A stretch of 64,000 bases of DNA from Bifidobacterium dentium JCM 1195 = DSM 20436 (GTDB lineage: Bacteria; Actinomycetota; Actinomycetes; Actinomycetales; Bifidobacteriaceae), in contig NZ_AP012326.1 of assembly GCF_001042595.1 (NCBI RefSeq), positions 1,240,001-1,304,000 on the forward strand, written 5' to 3'. The notes beneath the pieces were generated by a model. That model was not told the DNA's origin and searched no databases. It was given only the letters and a program-made list of their open reading frames with translations. Positions 26,291-37,989 of the stretch are shown here, one piece after another; the stretch's first letter is position 1, and every line of letters begins with the position of its first letter. The translations under genes and the position numbers were made by a program.

Positions 26291-26986
26291 ATGATCCTTT
26301 CTCTCGGTCCTTCGGATGCATGTGGTGGCGAGACCTTGCCCTGCGTGCGTGCCGGGCCGATGTGCGGCCGAAACCGAACGTAAGCAACCGTCTCGACACC
26401 GATGCCCATGACGTGTTTCCGCTGATTTCATCCAGCCGATTGGGTTCACGCCACGTTGAGGAGTCGTGAAATATTCCGATGGTTTTGGGTGCCTTTGCCC
26501 TGCGGATAGATAAACACCCCTTCACTCACTATCTGGCAGTCATGCGAGCGCAGGATGCCATTCAAACCCGTTTCGCCTTCGAGTATCAGGGAGCCTATCA
26601 TGGCCGGGGAAATCAGTGGCTTTCCGATTTGGATAAGCGCGATTACCTGTCCAGGAATGACTGGCAACTGCTGGAGCCATATTCCAGACCCTCTCAGATG
26701 CCATTCCAGGGGGTATGCATGCTTTAATGCACACATGGGAAGAGGGTTCGAATGTTGGGCGTCTTCGTCAATTGAACGTGCATTTTTGGGTGAATCGAAA
26801 ACCTGAGTTCGATGGAGGCGAAAGGCATGGTCGAACTCATACCTGGGAACGAGAGGGGACGTGGTCGATTAGCTGAAAACTGAATCCGACGAACGATGTC
26901 GAAAAGATGATTGGTTCGCCTATCGTAAATACCGGAAATGCGAATCGCATGAGAAACGTGAAAAAAGAAGGTAGAGGTAATCCAAG
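26291..26986. other. About 700 bases without a recognisable gene
   Basis: Short open frames exist on both strands (for example 26446-26736 minus and 26479-26727 plus), but none has a good ribosome site, a known motif, or clearly coding composition. The region may hold promoters of the flanking divergent genes and remnants of a lost gene. Confidence 0.5.
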
Positions 26987-27994
26987 ATGGCGTTCATCGA
27001 AAGCTTCACCCGGCCGTTCATGCTGGCGGTCATGTTGTGGCCGTTCCTGTCGTTCGTGTTGACGTTGCCGGTGCTCGCACTGCTGTATCATCGGGACAAC
27101 CGCATCCGGTTCACGTCGGCGTTGACCGCATATCTGATTGTGCTGTACCTGCTGGCGCTTGCATGCTTCACCACGTATCCGATGCCGGAAGATCCCATGG
27201 CCTATTGTGCCGTGCATCACTTGCAACCACAGCTGAACCCGTTCGAATTCATTCATGACATCCGGTCGGCCGGCATCATCGGTATCCTGCAGATCATGTT
27301 GAATGTCGTATTCTTCATACCTCTTGGCTTCTTCATGAAACGCACCTTCCGATGGAGGCTTGTTCTGGCGGCGCCGGTCGCGTTTTGCTGCTCGCTGCTC
27401 ATCGAAACCACGCAGTTGACGGGCGATTGGGGCCTGTATCCTTGCGCTTACCGTCTGTTTGATGTCGATGATCTGATCACCAATACCGTCGGTGCGCTCA
27501 TCGGCTTCGCCTTGGCCGGACCGTTCAACAGAATCGTGCCGGACGAGCGCATCGAACCGAATGCCATCACTACCCGTCCGGGTTTTCTGCGTCGTTTTGT
27601 GGCCTTGATGATTGATGTTGTGCTGATTGAGGTTACGGCATTGTCCGTGAGCCTGCTGACCTATATGCTGCTGCGCACTTTCGAATTTGGCTCCGTAGAA
27701 GCGATGAGCGTCAGCGATACTTTGTATGCCACTGTCGTCATGTACGTGGTCTTCGAGGTGATCATTCCGTGGTTCCGTGAGGGACGTACGCTTGGCGGGG
27801 GGTTCACCCGTATGACGGTCGAGACGACCATGCGGTGCGGTTGGCGGCGCGTCGCCTTCTATGCAGTGCGTGCGGCGGTGTTGTACTGTGCGGTGTTCGG
27901 GGCGACGGTGCTTGGTCCCTGGCAGCTGTTGGTGGTCGTGGCTTTGGCGATTTTCTGGATCGCCAAACGATGCATGCCATATGACCTTATCTAA
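26987..27994 (+). CDS. VanZ-family membrane protein with C-terminal RDD domain
   Basis: A 335-residue protein. Residues about 40-175 form a VanZ-like domain with membrane helices and signature pieces LNVVFFIPLGFFM, IETTQL and FDVDDLITNTVGALIG. Residues 195-335 form an RDD-like domain starting with RRFVALMIDVVLIE and ending with three more membrane segments. VanZ-like proteins are linked to cell-envelope stress and teicoplanin resistance; the VanZ-RDD fusion is common in Gram-positives. AGAGGT precedes ATG 26987. No van operon is present, so a glycopeptide resistance role should not be assumed. Confidence 0.85.
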   Translation: MAFIESFTRPFMLAVMLWPFLSFVLTLPVLALLYHRDNRIRFTSALTAYLIVLYLLALACFTTYPMPEDPMAYCAVHHLQPQLNPFEFIHDIRSAGIIGILQIMLNVVFFIPLGFFMKRTFRWRLVLAAPVAFCCSLLIETTQLTGDWGLYPCAYRLFDVDDLITNTVGALIGFALAGPFNRIVPDERIEPNAITTRPGFLRRFVALMIDVVLIEVTALSVSLLTYMLLRTFEFGSVEAMSVSDTLYATVVMYVVFEVIIPWFREGRTLGGGFTRMTVETTMRCGWRRVAFYAVRAAVLYCAVFGATVLGPWQLLVVVALAIFWIAKRCMPYDLI

Positions 27995-28058
27995 ATAGGG
28001 GCATTCCGAATAAAGGCATCGGAGACTTAAGCCTCGCAATACTGCGACACGCCGGAGT

Positions 28059-28087
28059 TTGCGCCCCCGTTGGAGCTCGGGTATATT
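28059..28087 (+). promoter_or_regulatory. Predicted promoter of tRNA-Gly
   Basis: TTGCGC (28059-28064) and TATATT (28082-28087) are separated by 17 bases and end 33 bases before the tRNA, a reasonable sigma-70-type promoter. Confidence 0.6.
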
Positions 28088-28120
28088 ACTAACTCGTTGC
28101 TCACCACGGTGGGAACGCAT

Positions 28121-28196
28121 GCGGACATAGCTTAGTTGGTAAAGCGCAACCTTGCCAAGGTTGAGACCGCGGGTTCGAGTCCCGTTGTCCGCTCCA
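28121..28196 (+). tRNA. tRNA-Gly(GCC), copy 1, with encoded CCA
   Basis: The acceptor GCGGACA pairs with TGTCCGC, the anticodon loop is CTTGCCAA with GCC, the T-loop is GGTTCGAGTC, and the discriminator T is followed by CCA. The 73-base body is identical to the gene at 59259. Confidence 0.97.
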
Positions 28197-28200
28197 AATA

Positions 28201-28229
28201 AAAAGCTCCCCTTGCAGGGAGCTTTTCTT
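28201..28229 (+). terminator. Terminator after tRNA-Gly
   Basis: AAAAGCTCCC (28201-28210) and GGGAGCTTTT (28217-28226) pair perfectly over a 6-base loop, ending in a T-run. It may also serve the converging cupin gene. Confidence 0.9.
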
Positions 28230-28249
28230 GTATTCCGGGATATCTCCCG

Positions 28250-28618
28250 TCAGGCACCGATATTGTTGCGTGCCGGCGTGATCATGGTCAGCATCATGAT
28301 GGACGGTTCCTCCGCATATACCGCATGCGGAATTCGGGTAGGGAAGTAGGCCAGGCCGCCGGGAACCAGATCCACGGTCCTGCCATTACCGGTCACTGTG
28401 AGACGGCCCTTCAGCGTCTGCACGAAAACAGGCATGGCGGCGGTATGCTCGCTGAGTTCCTCTCCGGCGTCAAAGGAGAACAGCACCACGTTGCCGCCTT
28501 CCCGTTGCATCACAGTGCGGGAAACGGTGGACCCCTCCTGCACGCTGATCATGTTTTCGAGACTTTCGATGAATCCCAGTTCGACCGGCTCATGTCCGGA
28601 TGCCTGTTCAACGCTCAT
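28250..28618 (-). CDS. Cupin-domain protein
   Basis: A 122-residue single-cupin protein. The barrel motifs appear as SFDAGEELSEHTAAMPVFVQTLKG and VPGGLAYFPTRIPHAVYA, with His and Gln/Glu positions suggesting a metal site. AAAGGAG lies before ATG 28618; the reading frame above it lacks such a site. Small cupins of this kind are often sensors or isomerases; the role here is unknown. Confidence 0.8.
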   Translation of the reverse strand: MSVEQASGHEPVELGFIESLENMISVQEGSTVSRTVMQREGGNVVLFSFDAGEELSEHTAAMPVFVQTLKGRLTVTGNGRTVDLVPGGLAYFPTRIPHAVYAEEPSIMMLTMITPARNNIGA

Positions 28619-28709
28619 ATTCGCTCCTTTGAGATCGGATACGCCCATAGTAGCGGCAGACATGCGTGTTTGAACATGAATTCATACGTTTGGAGGAAAG
28701 GCCTTTGCC

Positions 28710-28940
28710 ATGGGCCGACCACGATGTGAATACCCTCTTGAAAAAGACGATGCGGCATCGGACACTGATGAAGGTTATGCATTCGACAACGATGCTGAAT
28801 TGCAAGCCATGGAGGTTGTGGAAATGAATGAGAACATTGATTTCGTGCCGGATGATTCCGCAAGCCATGTGTGGACGGAACGTGACAGCGAACTCGTCGA
28901 GCAGTATGCCGCACAACTCATGAGTATGAACATCGGGTGA
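28710..28940 (+). CDS. Small acidic hypothetical protein
   Basis: A 76-residue reading frame with GAGGAAAGG before ATG 28710. The product is strongly acidic (runs such as EKDDAASDTDEGYAFDND) and has no known domain. It precedes the MksF/JetA gene by 238 bases on the same strand, so a functional link is possible but unproven. The ORF could also start at an internal ATG such as the one in MEVVEMNE. Confidence 0.45.
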   Translation: MGRPRCEYPLEKDDAASDTDEGYAFDNDAELQAMEVVEMNENIDFVPDDSASHVWTERDSELVEQYAAQLMSMNIG

Positions 28941-29178
28941 ATGGCCCCAACCTTGCATGAGACGTCCCACACCTTCATCCCATGATGCGGGACGCATCCC
29001 ATGCCGATCGTTCTTCACGATTCTTTCTGCGGCCACCGCACTATGCCTTCCCCTTGCCTCTTACCCGGGGACGGCCCCACATGACATGCGCAGGCCCGTA
29101 TCCGACCGCCTTCCGACACTCCGCGGCCCGAGCAAACTCTCGCCTACAATGGAGACTCGGACTATCCGGCACTGAAAT

Positions 29179-30711
29179 ATGGAAGGCGAATCGCCATTGG
29201 CTGACGTGAGACGAGAAATGGAGCGGCTACGGCCCGTGTACGAGACCGGCGTGCTACGACTCCTGCTACGCGGCAATTCGATGTTGTACGTCGCATTGCT
29301 GCGTTCCTCGTTCGATCCGCTCACCGGCGAACTGCCACGCGATGTATTGGAGGAGCGTATCTCACGCAGCCTGTCGCGGCTGGCCGAAACCGGCGATTAT
29401 ACGGTGAAAGACGACCAGACGGTAAGACAGGCCGCGCATGCGATCCTACTCGAACTGTCCCGTGAAGGCGATGATGACTACGCCTGGCTCGCCAATTCAC
29501 TGGATGTCGCCTCGCACCGTTACCTGTACCGTCTGACGGCTCGCGCACATCGTGCGATTGAAGCGTTGCATCGACTGGAAGACACCACGCAGGCGTTATC
29601 CGGCGCGCAAGCCAACAGCATCATCATGGAAATCGAACACGCACGCATGCAACTGACCGCCGACCCACGTGAACGCATCAAACTGCTCAGGAAGGACATC
29701 GAGGAACGTCAAAAAGAGATCGACGAGCTTGAACGCAACGAAACCATCGAAAGACTGACTTCCGAGCAGGTCGGCGACATCATCAACGTCATCCACAACA
29801 CGCTTCGGGGCGTGCCGATCGATCTGCGTGAACTGGCGCTCGCCGAACGTGACAACGGCGACGCGCTGCGCCGGCGCATGCAGTCGGGTGCCATGAGTGT
29901 GGAAGACATCCTTACCGCCTATCATGACGAATACCGTAAATCGTTCCGTGAATCCGACAGCGGCAGACGCTTCGAGGACGCCTTCCAGGTGATCGTCACC
30001 GACGAAGGACGTCAGGAAATCGACGATGCCGTACGTGACATCGCCAAAAACCCGTATCTGGACGGTGAGCCGGGCGCGCTGCTCGGTCAGGTTCGTGCCG
30101 AACTCGAACGCATTTATTCGGGCATCGAGGATGTGCGCAGGCAGACCCGCGCCTCCGATGAGGCAATCAGCCGACTCGTCCGCCAGCAGACCGACACCCG
30201 CTACCGTACCATGCTGGCCACATTGAACCAGCTGTTTGCCAAAACCAACGCCGAAGCCAAGGCGAGTCCGAACGCCACGGACCGGCCATATCACACTGAT
30301 ACGGGTCTGTCACAGATTGCGGTATTGCCTACCAAGCCGGCCAAGACCATGGTACGGAACGCCACCGCGGCACTGAATGACAGCGCTCCAACCGTCGGCC
30401 TGCCCGACCTCAAGGCCATGATCGAAGTGTGCGGACCACGTCTGCGCCACATGGTCGATCTGATTCATCGCAACCCCGTCATGTCACATGACGGCACGCG
30501 CGTGGACTTTGCGGCAAGCTTTAACCGACTGCCGGCCAGCGAACGCCGAGAAAGCGAAATCATCGGCTTCCTCAGCGCGTTACGCACCGAAAACGACATG
30601 GCATGCGCCACCTGGAACTGCGTATCGCTCGACGGCACCCCCAGAACATGGCGAACCAGACCGATACTCGCTACCGCACAGACGCTTGATGACATCATCA
30701 GGGAAGGCTGA
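29179..30711 (+). CDS. mksF: MksF/JetA-like kleisin subunit (DUF3375)
   Basis: A 510-residue soluble protein, largely helical, with heptad-rich middle part ([20 protein letters not shown] near 166-185). Its N-terminal wHTH-like region and overall length match the DUF3375 family, the kleisin subunit JetA/MksF of the Wadjet/MksBEF condensins. Assignment is strengthened by gene order: DUF4194-like gene five bases downstream, then an SMC-like ATPase. The start is uncertain; ATG 29179 has no strong ribosome site, though a TACAAT -10-like element at 29145-29150 is nearby. Confidence 0.85.
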   Translation: MEGESPLADVRREMERLRPVYETGVLRLLLRGNSMLYVALLRSSFDPLTGELPRDVLEERISRSLSRLAETGDYTVKDDQTVRQAAHAILLELSREGDDDYAWLANSLDVASHRYLYRLTARAHRAIEALHRLEDTTQALSGAQANSIIMEIEHARMQLTADPRERIKLLRKDIEERQKEIDELERNETIERLTSEQVGDIINVIHNTLRGVPIDLRELALAERDNGDALRRRMQSGAMSVEDILTAYHDEYRKSFRESDSGRRFEDAFQVIVTDEGRQEIDDAVRDIAKNPYLDGEPGALLGQVRAELERIYSGIEDVRRQTRASDEAISRLVRQQTDTRYRTMLATLNQLFAKTNAEAKASPNATDRPYHTDTGLSQIAVLPTKPAKTMVRNATAALNDSAPTVGLPDLKAMIEVCGPRLRHMVDLIHRNPVMSHDGTRVDFAASFNRLPASERRESEIIGFLSALRTENDMACATWNCVSLDGTPRTWRTRPILATAQTLDDIIREG

Positions 30712-30716
30712 ACGCA

Positions 30717-31424
30717 ATGACAGACGAACACAGCGAAACCGTCGGCATCGAACGGTCTCTTCCAACCGTCGAACAACCCGCCCTCTTCGACGGCGACACC
30801 GGCGACATGACCGCCGATGCCCGCATGGCCGCCATCGCGCTGAAACGAGAACGCTACATTTCCGGAGAACTGTTCGACCTGGTCAAAGACAACGTCGAAG
30901 CCGTCGAACGATCCCTGAACAACGACATGCTTCGCCTCGTATCCAACGAGAAATACCACGTCATGTACGCGGCACCCGTCAGCGGCATCGAATCGAACAT
31001 CCGTTCGTTGAAAACCCGTGCGAGTCTCAGCCGTGAGGATGCGGCCATGCTCGCATTCCTGCGCATCCACGTACTCGAATACGAGAACCAGAAAACCCCG
31101 GTGGCCGACTGGCAGGTCAGCCGCGATGAAATCCGTGCCGCGCTCGCCACGGGCGCCGGCTATCTCGCGGGCGGCAATGATGAGGAAGGCACGACGAAGA
31201 AGATCGCCGCCGCCATCTCCCGTATGACGACCTACGGGTATCTCGAGCCGACCGATGACGACGAGATGCTTGCGATCACGCCGCTGGTACCGATTGTGCT
31301 TGACCGGCAGCTGGCCGACGAGTGGCTGGACATGACCACGCCGTCCATGACGCACGATACCGATGCGGGAATGTTGGATCCCATATCCGAAGAAAACGAA
31401 ACGACCGACGAAGAGGAGCGATGA
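30717..31424 (+). CDS. mksE: MksE/JetB-like KITE subunit (DUF4194)
   Basis: A 235-residue protein matching DUF4194, the tandem winged-helix (KITE) subunit JetB/MksE that bridges kleisin and SMC heads. Typical stretches are [40 protein letters not shown] and [26 protein letters not shown] precedes ATG 30717. Its TGA overlaps the start of the SMC gene (TGATG), indicating translational coupling and a fixed stoichiometry. Confidence 0.87.
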   Translation: MTDEHSETVGIERSLPTVEQPALFDGDTGDMTADARMAAIALKRERYISGELFDLVKDNVEAVERSLNNDMLRLVSNEKYHVMYAAPVSGIESNIRSLKTRASLSREDAAMLAFLRIHVLEYENQKTPVADWQVSRDEIRAALATGAGYLAGGNDEEGTTKKIAAAISRMTTYGYLEPTDDDEMLAITPLVPIVLDRQLADEWLDMTTPSMTHDTDAGMLDPISEENETTDEEER

Positions 31425-34400
31425 TGGCGGGAGACGATATGAAAATCATCGCCGATCGATGGATGATGGAAAGCCGACAGATCGTCAACTGGGGTTCCTA
31501 TGACGGCTACCAGGAATTCAGGCCGTCCATCGACGCCGAATCGCCAGTCACCCTCCTGGCCGGCGCCAGCGAATCAGGCAAATCCACGCTCGTCGACGCG
31601 CAGATTTCCCTGCTATACCCCAATGGCACGCCCTATAACAAGGCGTCCAATGCGGGTCGATCCGAGCGCAACGATTACACGTACCTGCGCGGCATGATCG
31701 GCATCAGTGACGGTGATAACGGCGAAACGCAGATCTTCCTGCGAGGACGTGACGCCAATGGCACGCCACAGGCCATATGGGGCGCCATCGTCGACACATA
31801 CGTGAACCGTACCACCGGAAGTACGCTCTCCTGCGGCAAATTCCTCTACCTGCCCGCCGGAGACGGCAAAGACGAGGTGCGCCGTCGCTACATTGCATGG
31901 AATCGCAAAATAGATCCGCAAATCATGGACCGGTACCGTGATACGCCATTCACCCCCAGCATGTTCAAGAAAGCGTATCCGGATTGCAGCATATTCCCCA
32001 ATGCCAGCGCATTCCACGCATACATCTGGCAAGAGATGGGCCTCAGCGCCGAAGCATGCCGACTCCTGCACAAAATACAATCCGCTGACGCCCCGTCGCG
32101 ACTCGACGACATCTTCAAACAAGGCGTGCTCGACGTGCCCGAGGCGCTCAGACTCGCACAGGACACCGTCGACGACTACGATCGGTTCAACGCCAACTTC
32201 CATAGCATGGAAGACAAAGCCAGACGCGTCGCCAAACTCCAAGACATCCAAACCCAATACGACGCATACGCCAAACACCTGACCCAAGTGCGTGAATACG
32301 AAGCCGTGAACCCCGAAAGCCAGCAGGGCCTCGAAACCCTGACCCTATGGATGCGTTCGCGCATGGCCAGCGAAGTGCGAGCCGGACTGCCCGCCGCCGA
32401 ACGCAAGGTGAAGCAGCAGGAATGCGACCTGCACGAGGCACAGGAGCGGATCTCCGATGTGAACAGGCAACGCGAAGCCATCGTCGAACGCATCAAAGGC
32501 ATTGACGGCGGAACCTTGCAACGGCTGAGCGATGACCTGGAACGCGCCCGACGCGACATGCAGGATGTGCGCTCGCAGCGTCAAAGCATCGTCGAGAAAT
32601 TCGAGGGCGTCGAAGGTGCATTGCCATCCGACGAGACGTCCTGGAACGCGAAACGTGACGCATTGGCCCGATCCATGGAAACGTTCGACGAACGCATGGG
32701 GAATCTGGAATCCAAGCGGGATCGTCTGATCGGCGAGCGCACCGCAGCCAGTCAGGAATGTGCGCAGTTGCGCCGGGACTATGATCGCAAACGCAGGCAG
32801 AGGACCCGCATCACCCAGGCGATGGATGAGGCTCGTGCGCTGATCGCGAAGGCGGTGGGCCTGAGCCCGGACGAATTGCCGTATGCGGCGGAGCTGATGG
32901 ATGTGTGCGAGAGCGACGAACGTTGGCGCACCGCCATGAACGTCACGTATGCGCCGATTGCGCAGACCATTCTTGTCGACAGCCGCCACGAGCGGGGATT
33001 CGCGGCGAAGATCAGCGCGATCGATCCGGCGCTGATGATCCGGCGCACCTGGCAGTTCGTGGATGTGGACAAGAGCTATGATTGCACCCGCAATGACGGT
33101 TGGATGTCGTCGAAATTGCAGTATTGTGAGGATTCGCCGTTTGCCGGATGGCTGAAGGAACAGACCGCTTCGGCCCGTTTGGACGCATTGTGCGTGGAGA
33201 CTATCGACGATGCCGCACACGAACGCCGTCAGGTGCAGGCTGATGGTCAGATCAAGTCCGGCGTGCATGGTTTCCATGGCATCAAAGGCATGAATCCGAT
33301 CATCGGTTTCGTCAATGAAGGCTATCTGACGGAATTGAAGAAACAGCTTGACGAAGCGCATCATAGATTGTCCGATACCGAACGTCGCTGCGGCATGGTG
33401 CGCAAGAGCATCGACCTGATGCACGCGGAAAAGAATCTTGCGGATCTGGTCGCGAATATGACGTGGAATAAAATCGATGTGGTCGGTGCGGAAACGCTTG
33501 TCGAGAATCTGAAACGGCGAATCGAACAGATTGAAGACAATCCTGAAATGACGCGGCTTGCCGAGCGACGCGAGGAAATCGACAGGCTGCTTGATGAAGC
33601 GAATGCCCGCTTCTACCACGCCAAAAGCGAAATGCAATCGACCCAGGCGGCGGTCGATGCCGAACATGCGTGGCTGGAAGCATATGAGGGCATCGAATTT
33701 GACGATGATGCGCTATCCGGCGATGTATCGAACATGCTGGCCGACGTATATGAGGGATGTTTCGGTGGTGTGGTCCATGCCGAGGACAGACCGAAGCTGA
33801 TCGCCGGCGGGAACGATGAGATCGGCGGGCATTCGTTCGAGACACGCGTCGGGCACGCCATGGAACGCGCCATGCGCGAACAGAACGCGGCATTGGGCAA
33901 ACGTGCAGGGGAGTTGCGTACCGTCGTGGAACAGAGTATGGCCTCCTACTTGGAGAGATACGCTCCCGACGATGATTCCGCGACAGGCGGCGTTGAGGAT
34001 TACAGGTTCTATCTTGAGGAGCTGCACAGTCTGCAGATGCTCGTCACGCGAGAGGCGACCGACGAAGAATACGCCAACAGCCTCGACAAGCTCACCAAGA
34101 ATTTCCTGCAACTCAACCGTGCGCTCAACACCGACCAGGAAAACGTCAAGGACCAGCTCGAACGCATCAACGGCATGCTCGCCGGGCAGAAATTCGGCCC
34201 GCGCGGCGGCAGGCTGTCCATCGACGTGGAATTCCGCCCCATCGAACGTGCATTCGTCTCATCCTTGAAGGCCACGCTGAACAAGCTCGACGAATGGTTC
34301 AGGAACGACAAGGACGATCCTGATGCCACACGCAAGGCATTCACCTCCTGCGCCACGTTCATCGAACGTGTTCGTCGGGAACTGGAACAGGTACGCGACG

Positions 34401-34930
34401 TGAACGGCATCAGAAGCTACGGCGCACGCAACCTCGACCCGCGTGCACGAAGCACGTTCTACGCCATCGTGCATCATGACGACGGTCCTGACGAGCGCAT
34501 CAGCTCCACCGGCGGCAAATCCGGCGGCGCCCTGCAGGAACTGACATCGTTCATCTACGGCGCGGCGCTCATCTACCTACTCGGCGGCGACGTGACCGGC
34601 AGCCCCACCTATACGACGCTGTTCCTCGACGAGGCCCTCATCAAGGCCGACGGCCGCTACACGCAACGTGCGCTCAACGTGCTGCCTCGTCTCGGCTTCC
34701 AAGTCATCGTATCCGCACCGGAAAGCAAGACCGCCGAAATCCTCGGCGTATCCACCAAAGCGTACGTGGCCTACAAGGATCCGTCGGTAGGCCGTTCGTT
34801 CCTGCAGGAGCTTACCTCCGAAGACATCGCCCGTCAGGAAGCCGAGCTCCACGATGCAATCGACGACATGCCGGCGGCCCCGAACGATATAGGGCCCACA
34901 ACGGCCACGATTCTCGAACAGGTGTTCTAA
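31424..34930 (+). CDS. mksB: MksB/JetC-like SMC ATPase
   Basis: A 1168-residue SMC-type protein. Walker A is [14 protein letters not shown] near residues 47-60, the ABC signature [13 protein letters not shown] near 1028, and Walker [13 protein letters not shown] near 1065; long coiled coils lie between, with a globular hinge-like region around 480-640. ATG 31424 overlaps the mksE stop and has GAGGAG five bases before; 31421 or 31439 are alternatives. All ATP-site motifs look intact, so the complex should be able to load on DNA. uvrA follows after 65 bases; no jetD/mksG gene lies between. Confidence 0.88.
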   Translation: MAGDDMKIIADRWMMESRQIVNWGSYDGYQEFRPSIDAESPVTLLAGASESGKSTLVDAQISLLYPNGTPYNKASNAGRSERNDYTYLRGMIGISDGDNGETQIFLRGRDANGTPQAIWGAIVDTYVNRTTGSTLSCGKFLYLPAGDGKDEVRRRYIAWNRKIDPQIMDRYRDTPFTPSMFKKAYPDCSIFPNASAFHAYIWQEMGLSAEACRLLHKIQSADAPSRLDDIFKQGVLDVPEALRLAQDTVDDYDRFNANFHSMEDKARRVAKLQDIQTQYDAYAKHLTQVREYEAVNPESQQGLETLTLWMRSRMASEVRAGLPAAERKVKQQECDLHEAQERISDVNRQREAIVERIKGIDGGTLQRLSDDLERARRDMQDVRSQRQSIVEKFEGVEGALPSDETSWNAKRDALARSMETFDERMGNLESKRDRLIGERTAASQECAQLRRDYDRKRRQRTRITQAMDEARALIAKAVGLSPDELPYAAELMDVCESDERWRTAMNVTYAPIAQTILVDSRHERGFAAKISAIDPALMIRRTWQFVDVDKSYDCTRNDGWMSSKLQYCEDSPFAGWLKEQTASARLDALCVETIDDAAHERRQVQADGQIKSGVHGFHGIKGMNPIIGFVNEGYLTELKKQLDEAHHRLSDTERRCGMVRKSIDLMHAEKNLADLVANMTWNKIDVVGAETLVENLKRRIEQIEDNPEMTRLAERREEIDRLLDEANARFYHAKSEMQSTQAAVDAEHAWLEAYEGIEFDDDALSGDVSNMLADVYEGCFGGVVHAEDRPKLIAGGNDEIGGHSFETRVGHAMERAMREQNAALGKRAGELRTVVEQSMASYLERYAPDDDSATGGVEDYRFYLEELHSLQMLVTREATDEEYANSLDKLTKNFLQLNRALNTDQENVKDQLERINGMLAGQKFGPRGGRLSIDVEFRPIERAFVSSLKATLNKLDEWFRNDKDDPDATRKAFTSCATFIERVRRELEQVRDVNGIRSYGARNLDPRARSTFYAIVHHDDGPDERISSTGGKSGGALQELTSFIYGAALIYLLGGDVTGSPTYTTLFLDEALIKADGRYTQRALNVLPRLGFQVIVSAPESKTAEILGVSTKAYVAYKDPSVGRSFLQELTSEDIARQEAELHDAIDDMPAAPNDIGPTTATILEQVF

Positions 34931-34995
34931 AACACTCCGAAAATGCGGTATCCTTAAGGACTGAAACCCGGAAAAACAGTGAGCGGAGGATCGTT

Positions 34996-37989
34996 GTGGC
35001 TGCGAGGCGGACGAACGCAACAAACGGCGAAGTCGTAGTGGAACGCGTCATGACCAGTGACGCGTTCCTGGCACGAGAAATCAAAAAAGCGCCGATGAAA
35101 GCCGAAAACGGTTCGCTGGTAGCTGACTTGAAACACCTGCCCAACGATCTCAAAATCGTCATCCAAGGCGCTCGCGAGCATAATCTCAGGAACGTCGATC
35201 TGGAGTTTCCTCGAAACCGTATGGTCGTATTCACCGGTTTGTCCGGATCGGGCAAGTCCTCGCTGGCGTTCGATACGCTGTTCGCCGAGGGCCAGCGTCG
35301 CTATGTCGAGTCATTGTCGGCGTATGCACGTCAGTTCCTCGGCCAGATGGACAAGCCCGACGTCGACTTCATTGAGGGACTGAGTCCGGCGGTCTCCATT
35401 GATCAGAAGACCACGAACCGTAATCCGCGTTCCACCGTCGGAACCATCACCGAAGTCTATGATTACCTGCGACTGCTGTTCGCCCGTACCGGTATTCCGC
35501 ATTGTCCGGAATGCGGTTCGCTGGTCAGCGCGCAGACCCCGCAGCAGATGGTCGACGCATTGTTGACGTATCCGGAACGTACGCGATTCCAGATACTTGC
35601 GCCGGTGGTACGTGGGCGCAAAGGTGAGTTCGAGGATCTGCTGGAGCTGCTTCGCGGGGACGGCTATGCCCGTGCTCTCATCGACGGTGAGATGAGGCAG
35701 CTGTCGGATGATATCAAGCTCGCCAAGCAGAAGAAGCACACTATCGAGGTGGTGGTGGACCGTCTGGTGGTCAAAGACGGTATCCGACAGCGCCTGACCG
35801 ATTCGGTGGAGACCGCGTTGAAACTCGCCAAGGGCGTGATCGTCGCCGATTTCGTCGATTTGGATGAGAAGGATCCGGACCGACGCAAGCCATTTTCCGA
35901 AAAACGGGCATGCCCGAACGGCCATCAACTGGAACTCGACGAGATCGAACCGCGTACCTTCTCCTTCAACGCCCCATATGGCGCATGCCCGGTGTGCACC
36001 GGCATCGGATACAAGCTGGAAATCGATCCGGAACTGGTGATTCCCGACCCCGATAAGACGCTCAACGAGGGCGCCATCGAACCATGGGGATTGACCAAGG
36101 GCACCGGCGAATATTATCGTCATGTGCTTGAAGGCCTTGGCGATGAGATGGGCTTCAATCTGGACACTCCGTGGAAGAAGCTTCCGGAGGAGGTCCGTCA
36201 TGCCATCATGTATGGCCGTGATTTCAAGGTGCAGGTCTCATACCGTAACCGTTGGGGCCGCATGCGCGAGTATTCGACCGGTTTCGAGGGCGTGGTCCGC
36301 ACGCTCATGCGCCGCCATGATGAAACCGACTCCGACCAGATGAAACAGTACTACGAATCGTATATGCGTGAAGTGCCATGCCAGGCATGCCATGGTCGTC
36401 GGTTACGTCCGGAAGTGCTGGCCGTCACCGTCGGCGACGAATCCATCGCGGACGTGTGCGACATGGCGGTCGAACACAGTCTTGACTGGATCAACAATCT
36501 GCAGCTCGAAGGCTCCGCCGCGCAGATCGCGGGAGAGGTGGTCAAGGAAATCCGTGCACGATTGGGCTTTCTCAACGATGTCGGTCTGAACTACCTGACG
36601 TTGTCACGAGCCGCCAAGACATTGTCCGGCGGCGAGGCGCAGCGCATTCGTCTGGCCACGCAGATCGGCTCGGGTCTGGTCGGCGTGATGTACGTGCTCG
36701 ATGAGCCTTCCATCGGGCTGCATCAACGTGACAACGAGCGTCTGATCACCACGTTGCATCATCTCCGCGACCTCGGCAACACGCTGATCGTCGTCGAGCA
36801 TGACGAAGACACCATCACGAACGCCGACTGGGTGATCGATATCGGTCCCGGCGCAGGAGAACATGGCGGGGAAGTCGTATATTCCGGCCCCGCCAGAAAA
36901 CTCACCGACGCGCCGAGGTCCATCACTGGCGACTACCTTGCCGGACGTCGTGAGATCACGGTGCCCGAATCACGTCGCAAGGTGCGCAAGACCAAGCAGC
37001 TGCGCGTGGTGGGTGCCCGTGAAAACAATCTCAAGGATCTGACGGTGAACTTTCCGTTGGGAGTGTTCACCTGTGTGACGGGCGTTTCCGGATCGGGAAA
37101 ATCCACGCTGGTCAACCAGATTCTCTATCCGGTCCTCGCGGACAAGCTCAACGGCGCACGTATCGTGCCTGGCAAATACACCCGTGTGGAAGGCGTCGAT
37201 CAGTGCGACAAGGTGATCCATGTCGACCAGAATCCGATTGGACGCACCCCGCGCTCCAATCCGGCCACCTATACCGGCGTATGGGACAAGATTCGCACCC
37301 TGTTCGCCAAAACGCCCGAAGCGCAGGTGCGCGGATACGGTCCGGGACGATTCTCGTTCAATGTCAAGGGCGGTCGATGCGAAGCCTGCCATGGAGACGG
37401 TACGCTGAAAATCGAGATGAACTTCCTGCCGGATGTCTACGTTGACTGCGAGGAATGTCATGGCAAGCGCTACAACCGTGAGACCCTCGAGGTGAAGTAC
37501 AATGGCAAATCCGTCGCCGACGTACTCGATATGCCCATCGAGGAGGCCGCTCGATTCTTCAAGGCGTATCCTTCCATCTCGCGTTATCTCGATACCTTGG
37601 TGCAGGTCGGCCTCGGATATATTCGCCTTGGACAGCCGGCCCCGACGCTGTCCGGCGGCGAATCCCAGCGCGTGAAGCTCGCCACTGAGCTGCAACGCCG
37701 TTCCACCGGCAAAACCGTGTACATTCTCGATGAGCCGACCACCGGCCTGCATTTCGAGGATGTGCGCAAACTGTTGCTCGTGCTCCAAGGATTGGTGGAC
37801 AAAGGCAACACCGTCATTGTGATCGAACACAATCTCGATGTGGTGAAATCAGCGGATTGGATCATCGATCTGGGACCCGAGGGCGGTGACGGCGGCGGCA
37901 CCATCGTCACCGAGGGAACGCCGGAGCAGGTCATCCAATGCGAGCGGTCCTGGACCGGCAAGTTCCTCAAAGGCATGCTGCGGGCATGA
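34996..37989 (+). CDS. uvrA: Excinuclease ABC subunit A
   Basis: A 997-residue DNA damage sensor of nucleotide excision repair. The first ABC part has [18 protein letters not shown]; the UvrB-binding and insertion domains follow; the second ABC part has [17 protein letters not shown], with [12 protein letters not shown] and [12 protein letters not shown] as signatures. Zinc-finger cysteines are seen in CPECGS, CPVCTG, CQACHG, CEACHG and CEECHG. GTG 34996 is chosen because GCGGAGG precedes it. It overlaps uvrC by ATGA and may be partly read through from mksB. No clear LexA box is seen upstream. Confidence 0.97.
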   Translation: MAARRTNATNGEVVVERVMTSDAFLAREIKKAPMKAENGSLVADLKHLPNDLKIVIQGAREHNLRNVDLEFPRNRMVVFTGLSGSGKSSLAFDTLFAEGQRRYVESLSAYARQFLGQMDKPDVDFIEGLSPAVSIDQKTTNRNPRSTVGTITEVYDYLRLLFARTGIPHCPECGSLVSAQTPQQMVDALLTYPERTRFQILAPVVRGRKGEFEDLLELLRGDGYARALIDGEMRQLSDDIKLAKQKKHTIEVVVDRLVVKDGIRQRLTDSVETALKLAKGVIVADFVDLDEKDPDRRKPFSEKRACPNGHQLELDEIEPRTFSFNAPYGACPVCTGIGYKLEIDPELVIPDPDKTLNEGAIEPWGLTKGTGEYYRHVLEGLGDEMGFNLDTPWKKLPEEVRHAIMYGRDFKVQVSYRNRWGRMREYSTGFEGVVRTLMRRHDETDSDQMKQYYESYMREVPCQACHGRRLRPEVLAVTVGDESIADVCDMAVEHSLDWINNLQLEGSAAQIAGEVVKEIRARLGFLNDVGLNYLTLSRAAKTLSGGEAQRIRLATQIGSGLVGVMYVLDEPSIGLHQRDNERLITTLHHLRDLGNTLIVVEHDEDTITNADWVIDIGPGAGEHGGEVVYSGPARKLTDAPRSITGDYLAGRREITVPESRRKVRKTKQLRVVGARENNLKDLTVNFPLGVFTCVTGVSGSGKSTLVNQILYPVLADKLNGARIVPGKYTRVEGVDQCDKVIHVDQNPIGRTPRSNPATYTGVWDKIRTLFAKTPEAQVRGYGPGRFSFNVKGGRCEACHGDGTLKIEMNFLPDVYVDCEECHGKRYNRETLEVKYNGKSVADVLDMPIEEAARFFKAYPSISRYLDTLVQVGLGYIRLGQPAPTLSGGESQRVKLATELQRRSTGKTVYILDEPTTGLHFEDVRKLLLVLQGLVDKGNTVIVIEHNLDVVKSADWIIDLGPEGGDGGGTIVTEGTPEQVIQCERSWTGKFLKGMLRA

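Noticed and set aside
26837..28120. A 427-codon minus-strand frame opposite the VanZ-RDD gene
   Set aside because: The product is a low-complexity His/Arg/Gln-rich shadow, and the plus strand has clear membrane helices and VanZ motifs.
29179..34930. Annotation as a complete Wadjet plasmid-defence system
   Set aside because: JetA, JetB and JetC are present but the JetD nuclease needed for plasmid cleavage is not in the window, so defence cannot be claimed.
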